From positions 1-6,908 of the forward strand of contig DOZA01000262.1 of the NCBI GenBank assembly GCA_003518245.1: a stretch of 6,908 bases of DNA, in the 5' to 3' direction. The notes beneath the pieces are model-generated. The model saw nothing but the letters and a program-made list of their open reading frames with translations, made no database searches and was not told where the DNA came from. Source of the DNA: Bacteroidales bacterium (lineage in GTDB: Bacteria; Bacteroidota; Bacteroidia; Bacteroidales; VadinHA17). The position numbers and the translations under genes are program-made. How positions within the stretch are numbered: the first letter of the stretch is position 1; each line of letters begins with the position of its first letter. This document shows, in pieces, positions 1 to 6,908 of this stretch.

Positions 1-2586
1 GAACCATGCGGGTTTCAGTTCAGAAACCTGGGGGCTTTCAGGATCAATGCCTGGGTGGGGGAATTTGCAGTACCTCTCAACCCGGGAGATAAGCATAAAT
101 ATACCTGGTATGTAGCAGCAAGAAACGGGGGTGTATGGAAAACAATTAATAATGGAACAACATTTGAATGCATTTCTGATAAGCTGGGTGTAAATGCTAT
201 TGGAGATGTTGAGGTTGCACCATCAGACCCTGAGATAGTATGGATTGGAACAGGAGAGGATTTTAATGCCAGGTCTTCATATTATGGAAATGGCATATGG
301 AAATCAACTGATGCTGGTGAGACATGGGAAAATATGGGCCTTGAAGATTCACACCACATTGCAGAGATTATTATCCATCCTGAAAACGCTGATATAGTAT
401 GGGTAGCGGTAATGGGACATCTGTTTTCTGAGAACAGTGAAAGGGGAGTTTTTAAAACCATAAACGGGGGAAAATCATGGGAAAAGGTTCTGTATATTGA
501 TGAGGCAACAGGGGTGATTGATATTGTTATTAACCCGCAGAACCCTGATATTCTATATGCCAGCGCATATGAGAAAGTAAGGACACCATGGACTTTTGAA
601 CCGGGAGGTGAGAAAAGCAGGATTTACAAGACTACTGACGGGGGTGATAACTGGGAAATGATCACTGGGGGCGGATTCCCCGGCGGATCACTGGGAAGGA
701 TAGGTATAGATCTTCAGTATAATAACCCTGATGTTATAGTTGCAGTTGTACAGAACCTGAATCTTAAACAGGGAGCAGATCCTGATGCAACTGTTGAATT
801 TGATGAATTCACCGATCACTCTTTTGATAATCTCATAGGGGGAGAATGTTATCGTTCTGTTGATGCAGGTAAAACATGGAAAAGACTGAATGATCCCGAG
901 AAAAATGATGTGAGCGGCAAGGCAGCATACAGCTTTAATAAAATATGTGTTGATCCTGATGACCCTGATAAGATATATATAACAGGAGCAGGAATGTATA
1001 TTACCCTGGATGGTGGGAAAACATGGCCTAGGGCAGGTGTAAGCGGAAGATTTGCAACTAACTTCGGTGATAACCGTTCACTGTGGATTGACCCCCATGA
1101 CGGAAGACATATGTTGCTTGGTTCTGATGGAGGGGCATATGAAACATGGGATGGAGGATTGAGCATGTTCCATTACTATAATATACCACTGGGCGAAATA
1201 TACATGGTGGAAGTTGATGATGATGAGCCTTATAATATATATATAGGTCTGCAGGATCATGAAGTTTGGAAGGCACCATCAAACAGCTGGTCAGGAAGAA
1301 TAAGCATCAAAGACTGGGTAATAGTAGGTATGTGGGATGGTATGTTTACAAAAGTCGATCATGAAGATAACAGATGGCTTTATTATACAACACAATTCGG
1401 ATCACATCACCGGGTAGATCAGAAAACTGGTGAGCGTGTCAGTATTGAGCCTGTTATACCAGAGGGAGAAGAAAGATACAGGTATACATGGAATGCACCC
1501 ATAATGCTGTCGCCACACGACAGTAAAATAATATATGCTGGTGCACAAAAACTGCTGCGGTCATCAGACAGGGGTAATAACTGGGAAGAAATATCACCTG
1601 ACCTGACAAAGAATGATAAGGTTAAGATAGCAGGAACAGGTCATATAATGTACTGCACCATTACCTCAATGGACGAGTCTGCACTGAAACCCGGGCTTAT
1701 ATGGGTTGGAACAGACGACGGCAAGGTTCATATAACAAAAGATAAGGGAAGAACATGGCAAGAGCTTACAGAAAATATTGAGAAAGCGGGGGTTCCACAT
1801 GAAAGATGGGTGGCAAGAATAATAGCATCCAGGCATGATGAGGCAACTGCTTACCTGGTACATAATGGTTACAGGAATGATGATTTTAAACCATATGTCC
1901 TGAAAACAAATGACTTTGGCGAAACATGGACAAATATATCATCCAACCTGCCTGATTATCCTGTGAATGTGATCTTTGAAGATCATAAGAATCCTGAATT
2001 GCTTTTTCTGGGAAATGATAAAGGCGTGTTTTATACCCTTGACGCAGGTGCCGGGTGGATTGAAATGAAAACGAATATTCCCCCCGTCGTTGTAAGGGAC
2101 CTCCTTGTCCATCCACGTGAGAACGATCTTATTGTAGGCACTTACGGCCGTGCTGCATGGATGGGAGATATAAGTCCCCTTCAGCAGTTTACAAAGGATA
2201 TCAGGGAAAAAGATTTTCATCTTTTTGATATTGAACCCAAACCCCAGAGCAACTATTCACAGCAGGCATCATGGGGTAATTATCACATGATGGGATCCAA
2301 CCATTTATTCACCCCCAATGAGCACAATGGACTTGAGATATGGTATTATTTTAAGAATGACGACTGGGGTAAGGCGAAACTTACTGTATCCGATATGGAA
2401 GGTAATGAAATATATACACGGGATATTGAAGTCATAAAGGGATTAAAGAGAGTATACTGGAATACTTTCCGGACTGAGCCGGGTACATATAGTATTTCAT
2501 TGACTTATAAAAACGAAACAATAATCAAAGAAGGTGTCGTTGAAAAAGGATGGCAGTGGCCGGTGCTTAATTACCGGGATAACTGA
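1..2586 (+). CDS. BNR/Asp-box beta-propeller protein of the VPS10/sortilin-like 'glycosyl hydrolase' family, 5'-truncated by the window edge
   Basis: The reading frame is open from base 1. The codons before the GTG at 55 continue the family's N-terminal pattern (FRNLGAFR...), so that GTG is not the start and the true start and any signal peptide lie upstream. About 861 residues are visible. Counting from base 1, Asp-box motifs (S/T-x-D-x-G-x-T-W) occur at STDAGETW 102-109, TINGGKSW 153-160, TTDGGDNW 211-218, SVDAGKTW 286-293, TLDGGKTW 335-342, SSDRGNNW 521-528, TKDKGRTW 579-586, TNDFGETW 636-643 and TLDAGAGW 679-686, with a decayed TWDGGLSM at 382-389. These mark blades of one or two beta-propellers. 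GTYGRAAW near 713-720 closes the propeller part, and about 110 residues of predicted beta-sandwich follow. Relatives are usually exported and annotated as sialidase or glycosyl hydrolase, but Asp-boxes are structural and do not prove hydrolase activity. No sialidase catalytic set is assigned here, and substrate is unknown. The stop is TGA at 2584-2586. Confidence 0.9.
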   Translation, partial: EPCGFQFRNLGAFRINAWVGEFAVPLNPGDKHKYTWYVAARNGGVWKTINNGTTFECISDKLGVNAIGDVEVAPSDPEIVWIGTGEDFNARSSYYGNGIWKSTDAGETWENMGLEDSHHIAEIIIHPENADIVWVAVMGHLFSENSERGVFKTINGGKSWEKVLYIDEATGVIDIVINPQNPDILYASAYEKVRTPWTFEPGGEKSRIYKTTDGGDNWEMITGGGFPGGSLGRIGIDLQYNNPDVIVAVVQNLNLKQGADPDATVEFDEFTDHSFDNLIGGECYRSVDAGKTWKRLNDPEKNDVSGKAAYSFNKICVDPDDPDKIYITGAGMYITLDGGKTWPRAGVSGRFATNFGDNRSLWIDPHDGRHMLLGSDGGAYETWDGGLSMFHYYNIPLGEIYMVEVDDDEPYNIYIGLQDHEVWKAPSNSWSGRISIKDWVIVGMWDGMFTKVDHEDNRWLYYTTQFGSHHRVDQKTGERVSIEPVIPEGEERYRYTWNAPIMLSPHDSKIIYAGAQKLLRSSDRGNNWEEISPDLTKNDKVKIAGTGHIMYCTITSMDESALKPGLIWVGTDDGKVHITKDKGRTWQELTENIEKAGVPHERWVARIIASRHDEATAYLVHNGYRNDDFKPYVLKTNDFGETWTNISSNLPDYPVNVIFEDHKNPELLFLGNDKGVFYTLDAGAGWIEMKTNIPPVVVRDLLVHPRENDLIVGTYGRAAWMGDISPLQQFTKDIREKDFHLFDIEPKPQSNYSQQASWGNYHMMGSNHLFTPNEHNGLEIWYYFKNDDWGKAKLTVSDMEGNEIYTRDIEVIKGLKRVYWNTFRTEPGTYSISLTYKNETIIKEGVVEKGWQWPVLNYRDN

Positions 2587-2608
2587 TAATTTTTGAGTGA
2601 TAATAATC

Positions 2609-2626
2609 CCTGTATAAGGTATTGAT
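2609..2626 (+). repeat. Left arm of 18-bp inverted repeat
   Basis: CCTGTATAAGGTATTGAT. Its reverse complement recurs at 2986-3003 with 17 of 18 bases matching (A versus T at the sixth base). The arms are separated by 359 bases that contain the epimerase relic. Confidence 0.75.
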
Positions 2627-2637
2627 TTCTCAAAACC

Positions 2638-2947
2638 TCAGACAGGGGTAAATATTTTCGCCGAGCGTACACGGCTATCAGGTATTTCCTTTTTCCTTGA
2701 TCCGGAACAACGGCCTCTTCCTATATTTTCTCCTGCCAGGTGTATGATATGATCTACACCTTCTACAGCACCCTTCTCTATACTGTTAATATCGATGTTC
2801 CAACGATACGACTCAGTATTACCAATAACAATATTACTTCTTGTAAGTACCCGAACCCTGTAACCTGAATCATGAAGTTGCAGTACTAAGGCCTTACCTA
2901 ACCACCTGTTTGTTTTGCCCTGGCATAAGTCGACACTGATTTTTCAT
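2638..2947 (-). pseudogene. Decayed N-terminal fragment of a YfcH/TIGR01777-type NAD(P)-binding epimerase (SDR family)
   Basis: Read on the minus strand, one frame runs without a stop from about 2940 to a TGA at 2638-2640. It carries landmarks of the TIGR01777 nucleotide-sugar-epimerase-like family in the correct order: GKALVLQLHDSGYRVRVLTR (first Rossmann helix and second strand), YRWNID, a GVDHIIHLAGENIGRGR segment matching the family's 'GVDAVVHLAGENIAGGRW', and SRKKEIPDSRVRSAK matching '..RKKEILDSRV.ST..'. The family is about 300 residues long; only about 100 are present, with nothing recognisable beyond. A plausible original ATG is at 2947-2945 but it is one base out of frame and hits a stop after 17 codons. 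The TGxxGxxG nucleotide-binding loop is broken: TGG is readable in another frame just before LGK, as expected from a short deletion. No intact catalytic half exists, so this is a dead remnant. Assignment rests on motif recognition, not a search. Confidence 0.72.
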
Positions 2948-2985
2948 TAATTCAACACTTGGCTACTGGTAAAATTAATAATATT

Positions 2986-3003
2986 ATCAATACCTTAAAC
3001 AGG
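2986..3003 (-). repeat. Right arm of 18-bp inverted repeat
   Basis: ATCAATACCTTAAACAGG, the inverted partner of 2609-2626 with one mismatch. Its outer six bases form half of the palindrome AACAGGCCTGTT. The 5-mer CCTGT, which starts the left arm at 2609-2613, recurs in direct orientation at 3004-3008. Confidence 0.75.
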
Positions 3004-3009
3004 CCTGTT
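2998..3009. repeat. Perfect 12-bp palindrome AACAGGCCTGTT
   Basis: AACAGG and CCTGTT are exact reverse complements with no spacer. The site lies 89 bases upstream of the phosphofructokinase start and about 50 bases upstream of the relic's presumed start on the other strand. It could be an operator for a dimeric regulator of either gene, or simply the edge of the inverted repeat. No regulator can be named. Confidence 0.4.
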
Positions 3010-3097
3010 ATGCTTAATAAAATTTTGGTTCTAAGCACAAATAGATTATTTTTACCGGCTGTTGAAGGGGAAGAGAAATTTTAAAATGTTTTGAATT

Positions 3098-4303
3098 ATG
3101 GTTAATCAGAAAACAAAGAAGGGAATTATTGCTATTCTTACAGGTGGTGGCGATGTGCCGGGCCTGAACCCGGCCATAAGAGCGATAACAATCAGGGCCA
3201 ATCGTGAAGGATATAAAGTTATTGGTCTGAGAAGAGGATGGGCGGGTATTATTGAATTGCAAAGTGACAAGAAAGCCGATAACAGTAACTGTTACATGAC
3301 ACTGACAGATGATATAGTAAATAAGGCGGGCCGTACAGGGGGAACATTTCTTCACACCTCCAGAACAAGGCCAAGTCATGTCCGCAAGGATGATCTGCCT
3401 GATCACCTGAAGGATAAATATACCGACGATGTTAATGATCTTACACCTGAAGTAATAAAGAACCTTGACTGGCTTGGGGTCGATTACCTTATACCTATAG
3501 GTGGTGATGATACCCTGAGTTATGGAGTTCATCTGTATAAGCAGGGGGTAAAAGTAGTAGCTATGCCCAAAACCATGGATAATGACGTACCCGGAACAGA
3601 CTATTGCATAGGCTTCAGCACCTGCATTACACGTACAATACAGATGACAAACAGCCTGAGAACAACGGCCGGTTCTCATGAAAGGCTTATGGTTCTGGAA
3701 GTATTCGGGAGATATGCCGGCTTTACAACTATGCTTCCCACTATGGCCGGTGCTGCAAATCGTTGTGTTATTCCGGAATATAAGTTTAAGATTGATCAAC
3801 TTGCTAAACTATTGGTTGAAGACAGGAATTCAAACCCCAGTAAATATGCTATTTTACTGATAAGTGAGGGTGCAATGTATGAAGGAGGAGAGATGGTGTT
3901 CAAAAATAATGAAAAAGATGCCTACGGACATGCCAAGCTGGGTGGTATAGGCGACATGGTTTCCAATGAACTGAAAAACCTTTCAGCCAGGTATAACAAT
4001 GGGAAAGTAATTAATGTTATAAACCAGAAACTTGGATATATGGTAAGGGGAGGTGATCCTGATGCAGTTGATTCAATTGTTCCTATGGCTTATGGAAACC
4101 TTGCTCTTGATCTTATACTAAAAGGTATTCATGGCAGGCTGGTAGTCCTTAAAAACGGGAGGTATGATAATGTACCTATCGATCTTGTTGTTGCCACAAA
4201 GAAACTGGTCAATGTAAAAGATCATTATAATACTGAACGACTGAGACCTTATTACCACAGTTTCGAAATGAAACCATTCTTCCTCATGGCTTCGGAAGGT
4301 TAA
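3098..4303 (+). CDS. Phosphofructokinase, predicted pyrophosphate-dependent (diphosphate--fructose-6-phosphate 1-phosphotransferase type)
   Basis: A complete 401-residue cytoplasmic enzyme of the PFK-A superfamily, which phosphorylates fructose 6-phosphate to fructose 1,6-bisphosphate. The phosphoryl-donor loop LTGGGDVPGLN is at 14-24. GGDDT is at 135-139 and PKTMDND at 157-163, with Asp161 matching the catalytic base of E. coli PfkA (Asp127). EVFGRYAG at 201-208 corresponds to the sugar-phosphate-binding 'EVMGRHAG' segment, SEGA is at 256-259 (Glu257), and LGYMVRGGDPDAVD is at 312-325. In this family Gly at the second-Asp position (GGDGS) and Gly in PGTIDND go with ATP use, whereas Asp138 and Lys158 seen here are the PPi-type residues. 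Length is near that of known group III PPi-PFKs (about 400). ATG 3098 is used because the in-frame ATG at 3086 runs straight into TGA. The purine-rich GAAGGGGAAGAG lies too far upstream to be a normal Shine-Dalgarno site. Sedoheptulose 7-phosphate may be a second substrate, as in some PPi-PFKs. Confidence 0.92.
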   Translation: MVNQKTKKGIIAILTGGGDVPGLNPAIRAITIRANREGYKVIGLRRGWAGIIELQSDKKADNSNCYMTLTDDIVNKAGRTGGTFLHTSRTRPSHVRKDDLPDHLKDKYTDDVNDLTPEVIKNLDWLGVDYLIPIGGDDTLSYGVHLYKQGVKVVAMPKTMDNDVPGTDYCIGFSTCITRTIQMTNSLRTTAGSHERLMVLEVFGRYAGFTTMLPTMAGAANRCVIPEYKFKIDQLAKLLVEDRNSNPSKYAILLISEGAMYEGGEMVFKNNEKDAYGHAKLGGIGDMVSNELKNLSARYNNGKVINVINQKLGYMVRGGDPDAVDSIVPMAYGNLALDLILKGIHGRLVVLKNGRYDNVPIDLVVATKKLVNVKDHYNTERLRPYYHSFEMKPFFLMASEG

Positions 4304-4375
4304 TTCTGTTGGAAGATTGGAATAAGGGAATAATCCATGGATTTTCGTATTTTGCAGTTAAATAAAACTGTAATT

Positions 4376-4432
4376 ATGAAAAACGCTGCTATTATAATCG
4401 TAAGTGCAATCTTATCGATATTTATTTCATGT
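4376..4432 (+). other. Lipoprotein signal peptide of the amidase
   Basis: Starting at ATG 4376 the protein begins MKNAAIIIVSAILSIFISC: a Lys at position 2, a hydrophobic run of about 14 residues and a lipobox-like FISC ending in Cys19, followed by NNTES. This is the pattern for signal peptidase II processing and lipid anchoring, and it is the main reason for preferring this start over 4337. Confidence 0.8.
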
Positions 4433-5116
4433 AATAATACTGAGTCGGCAAGGCAGGCTGAATTACCTGATTTAAGTGATTCACTAATTGTCAGCGCCGA
4501 GAACCTTATTGGCCTTCATTTTGATACTGCCGAGCAAAATCAGATGAATAGTTTGCTAAAACGTAATCTTGCCCGCTATGAACATATGCGTAAATTCAGC
4601 CTTGATAACAGTATCGCCCCTGTATTGTTTTTTAAGCCACTTATAAATCCGGATGAAGATGATATTCAGGAATTTGCTAATCCTGTACCGGTAAGCGAGG
4701 TATCACTTCCTGATAATGACACTGAAATAGCTTTTCTTACAGTGGAACAGCTATCACAGCTTATCAGGAATGGTGATTTAACATCGCTGGAACTTACAAA
4801 AATATACATTGACAGGCTTAAGAAATATGGTGACTCATTGTATTGTGTGGTGACTATTACTGAGAATCTGGCCCTGGAGCAGGCAAAACAGGCCGACAGG
4901 GAAATAGCGGAAGGTAATTATAAGGGTCCTCTTCATGGTATACCCTATGGTGTAAAAGACCTGCTGTCCGTTAAAGGGTATAAAACAACATGGGGGGCAA
5001 AACCTTATGAAAACCAGCTTATTGACCGGACGGCTACTGTAGTACAGAAACTTGAGGAAGCAGGAGCTGTCCTTGTTGCAAAGTTATCAATGGGAGCCCT
5101 GGCAATGGGAGATGTA

Positions 5117-5130
5117 TGGTTGGTGGGATG
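5117..5130 (+). other. Frameshift site in the amidase gene
   Basis: The bases read TGG TTG GTG GGA TG in the upstream frame. Inserting one T after TGGTT gives TGG TTT GGT GGG ATG, W-F-G-G-M, which joins the two halves with the sequence expected for the family (GDVW-F/Y-GG-M..NPWNP). One lost T from a TTT run explains everything. No stretch resembling a slippery heptamer (X XXY YYZ) is present. Confidence 0.88.
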
Positions 5131-6100
5131 TCTCGAAATCCATGGAACCCTGAACAGGGATCAAGTGGCTCATCTGCAGGACCAGCATCGGCAACAGCTG
5201 CCGGGCTGGTGGCTTTCAGCATAGGAACAGAAACCCTTGGCTCAATAGTATCACCCTCAACACGCTGTGGTGTTAGCGGGCTGAGACCAACATTCGGAAG
5301 GGTAAGCCGCACAGGGGCTATGGCGTTGTCATGGACCATGGATAAAATTGGCCCTATATGCCGTACAGCCGGTGACTGTGCACTGGTTTTTGATGTTATC
5401 AGAGGACCGGATGGTATAGACCGAACTGTTGTAGACAAAGCATTTAATTATAATTTCAATAAGGACATTAAAAAGCTCAGGATAGGATACCTTGAGAAGG
5501 AATTCAGTGGTAAATATAAAAACAGGAATAATGATCTGAAAGTACTGTCCGTACTTAAAAACATGGGCGTAGACCTCATACCTGTCAAAATGGAATTTGA
5601 TGATATCCCATTAAACAGCCTGCGCATAATTTTATATGCTGAAGCAGCTGCCGCCTTCGATGAATTAACCAGGGGCGGGCTTGATACTCTTCTTACATCA
5701 CAGGAAGACTGGAGCTGGCCCAACACCTTCAGATCAGCACGTTTTATTCCTGCGGTTGAATATATACAGGCAAACAGATACAGGGCACTGTTAATGGAAA
5801 AAATGGAGAAAATAATGAAGGATTATGATGTTGTTGTATGCCCCAGCTTAAGGGGTAACCAGCTGCTGGTAACAAACCTTACAGGTCATCCATGCATAGT
5901 GGTGACAGATGGCTTCGATGAAAATGATAGCCCTACCAGTATAAGTTTCATTGGAAATCTTTATGACGAGGCAAGCATCTTGCTGGCTGCAAGCAGGTAC
6001 CAGGAAGCAACAGGATTTGATGAATTACATCCTCCTTTGTTTTATAAGCATGAATAACAGGGTTTTAATAAGAATGGTCTGGCTGTTCTTTAAACAGATA

Positions 6101-6865
6101 CTATAAATTAAGTTCCAGCCATACAGGACAGTGGTCTGAGTGTACAGCCTCTGACATTATTCCGGCATCTACAAGATTGCCTTTAATATCATCAGTTATG
6201 ATATTATAATCAATGCGCCAGCCCTTGTTCTGAGATCGTGAATTAGCCCTGAAGCTCCACCATGAGTAGTGATGTGGCTCATAATTAAACTCCCGGAATG
6301 AGTCAGTATACCCATCGTCAATAAAATGCTGAAACCATTCTCTTTCCTCTGGTAGAAAACCGGAGGTTTTAAGGTTTGCCTTGGGATTATGGATGTCTAT
6401 CCATAATCGGCAAATATTAAAATCACCCGAAATCACAAGTTTTGGCCTTTCTTTCCTCAGCTTATTAAGGAAGTTGTGAAAATCAAACAGGAATTTCATT
6501 TTAAAATCCTGCCTGGTATCTCCGGTAGTACCCGAAGGAAAATATACATTTACAATGCTTATATCACCATAATCAGCCCTTATTACCCTTCCTTCCTGGT
6601 CGTATATGGGATCACCCATTCCATAATACACTGCATCGGGTTCCTTCCTGCAAATAAGAGCTACCCCACTATAGCCCTTTTTTTGGGCCGAATGGGCGTA
6701 AAAATGATATCCCAGATCATTAAATAGGCCATTATCTATCTGTTCAGGTTGTGCTTTTGTTTCCTGGATACAAATAAGGTCAGGTGATTCCTTGCTTATC
6801 CATGAACCAAGATCCTTGGACAGGGCCGAACGGATACCGTTAACATTGTAAGAGATTATTTTCAT
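6101..6865 (-). CDS. xth: Exodeoxyribonuclease III (AP endonuclease, ExoIII/APE1 family)
   Basis: A complete 254-residue cytoplasmic DNA-repair nuclease that incises the backbone at abasic sites and has 3'-5' exonuclease and 3'-phosphatase activity in base excision repair. All hallmark residues of the EEP fold are present: Asn7 in SYNVNGIR, metal ligand Glu35 in QETK, Tyr108 in VNVYFPSG, Asp148 and Asn150 in SGDFN, Asp219 in GWRIDY, and Asp244-His245 in SDHCPV. YSWW at 200-203 and SGFLPEEREW at 168-177 are also family-typical. The segment after GDFN reads ICRLWID where relatives usually have a His (ICH..ID); this is a mild variation away from the catalytic residues. ATG 6865 begins directly with the conserved MKIISYNVNG, so the start is secure although no Shine-Dalgarno site is visible in the AT-rich leader. 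The gene converges with the amidase, 43 bases apart, so it is a separate transcription unit. Confidence 0.95.
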   Translation of the reverse strand: MKIISYNVNGIRSALSKDLGSWISKESPDLICIQETKAQPEQIDNGLFNDLGYHFYAHSAQKKGYSGVALICRKEPDAVYYGMGDPIYDQEGRVIRADYGDISIVNVYFPSGTTGDTRQDFKMKFLFDFHNFLNKLRKERPKLVISGDFNICRLWIDIHNPKANLKTSGFLPEEREWFQHFIDDGYTDSFREFNYEPHHYSWWSFRANSRSQNKGWRIDYNIITDDIKGNLVDAGIMSEAVHSDHCPVWLELNL

Positions 6866-6879
6866 AAGTTTTTAATTAA

Positions 6880-6908
6880 GATAAAAGATAAAAGACAAAA
6901 GATAAAAG
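6880..6908 (+). repeat. Tandem heptamer repeat (GATAAAA), running off the window end
   Basis: GATAAAA, GATAAAA, GACAAAA and GATAAAA follow head to tail from 6880 to 6907, with a further G at 6908, so the array may continue outside. One unit has a T-to-C change. On the minus strand it reads TTTTATC repeats 15 bases upstream of the exodeoxyribonuclease III start codon, inside its leader or promoter. Confidence 0.8.

Larger units (their letters stand above)
2587..3097. other. 511-bp intergenic region with gene relic and inverted repeats
   Basis: No intact gene fits here. The stretch contains a minus-strand epimerase relic (2638-2947), an 18-bp inverted repeat bracketing it, a perfect 12-bp palindrome (2998-3009) and an AT-rich near-palindrome (2975-2990). 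The roughly 90 bases before the phosphofructokinase start should contain its promoter, but I find no exact match to the Bacteroidota -7 motif TAnnTTTG. No strong rho-independent terminator follows the propeller gene. Confidence 0.7.
4376..6057 (+). pseudogene. Exported lipoprotein amidase (amidase-signature/GatA-like family), interrupted by a one-base frameshift
   Basis: Two overlapping frames together give one 560-residue protein if one T is restored near 5120. Frame one (4376 onward) carries the signal peptide, a family-typical N-terminal helical region and GIPYGVKDLL with catalytic Lys194, then shifts after Trp248 and runs 34 nonsense residues to the stop at 5222-5224. Frame two (GGMSRNPWNP from 5122 to the TAA at 6055-6057) carries GSSAGPASATAAG with cis-Ser266, GTETLGSIVSP with nucleophile Ser290, and the full C-terminal half ending ...LHPPLF. 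The 24-residue spacing between the serines matches FAAH and GatA. The usual TGGS nucleophile motif is TLGS here, as in this secreted subfamily. The family hydrolyses amides through a Ser-cisSer-Lys triad; this clade is often misnamed 'Asp-tRNA amidotransferase subunit A', but the signal peptide argues for an extracytoplasmic role. Neither half alone holds a full triad. It could be a young pseudogene or a sequencing error. ATG 4337 has a better Shine-Dalgarno (AAGGGA) but would put 13 residues before the signal peptide. Confidence 0.88.

Noticed and set aside
55..57. GTG at 55 as the start of the beta-propeller gene
   Set aside because: The frame stays open to base 1 and the upstream codons already encode conserved family sequence, so the gene begins outside the window.
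2576..2610. Possible terminator after the propeller gene (GGGAT ... ATCCC)
   Set aside because: Five paired bases around a 25-base loop without a T-tract is too weak to call.
3014..3799. Long open frame of 261 codons on the minus strand
   Set aside because: It lies almost wholly antisense to the phosphofructokinase, has Cys/His-rich low-plausibility translation and no family resemblance; it is a shadow of the real gene.
4317..4354. Possible Bacteroidota-type promoter before the amidase (TTG ... TATTTTG)
   Set aside because: The -7 box has one base too few between TA and TTTG, and the spacing to the TTG is too long.
5111..5130. Programmed ribosomal frameshift to make the full amidase
   Set aside because: A -1 shift would restore the frame, but there is no slippery heptamer and no clear downstream stem-loop. 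A simple one-T loss restores the expected family sequence W-F-G-G.
5034..5438. Minus-strand frame of 134 codons across the amidase frameshift
   Set aside because: It is antisense to conserved amidase motifs and its translation shows no recognisable domain.
6083..6097. Possible bidirectional terminator hairpin CTGTT-CTTTA-AACAG between amidase and exodeoxyribonuclease III
   Set aside because: The stem has only five base pairs and no T-run follows on either strand; an overlapping AAGAA/TTCTT pairing is equally weak.

Overview
The window looks like ordinary chromosomal DNA of a Bacteroidota bacterium. The evidence is AT-rich sequence, start codons without good Shine-Dalgarno sites, a secreted lipoprotein amidase of a type common in that phylum, a large BNR/Asp-box beta-propeller 'glycosyl hydrolase', and ExoIII and PFK proteins of the kind seen there. 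This assignment is inference from family resemblance; no rRNA, tRNA or species marker is present.

Layout from left to right. Positions 1-2586 (+) hold the 3' part of a large beta-propeller protein whose 5' end lies outside the window. Positions 2587-3097 have no intact gene. They hold a decayed minus-strand fragment of a YfcH/TIGR01777-type NAD(P)-binding epimerase, bracketed by an 18-bp inverted repeat with one mismatch. Positions 3098-4303 (+) encode a phosphofructokinase whose active-site residues predict pyrophosphate, not ATP, as phosphoryl donor. Positions 4376-6057 (+) hold a lipoprotein amidase-signature enzyme split by a one-base frameshift near 5120. Positions 6101-6865 (-) encode an intact exodeoxyribonuclease III, convergent with the amidase. 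A heptamer tandem repeat (6880-6908) lies just upstream of its start and runs off the window end.

The genes do not form an evident pathway: a secreted propeller protein, a glycolytic enzyme, an exported amidase and a DNA-repair nuclease. I see no defence system, CRISPR array, integrase, transposase or RNA gene. The points most worth a second look are the epimerase relic with its flanking inverted repeat, the single-base lesion in the amidase, and the PPi-type signature of the PFK.
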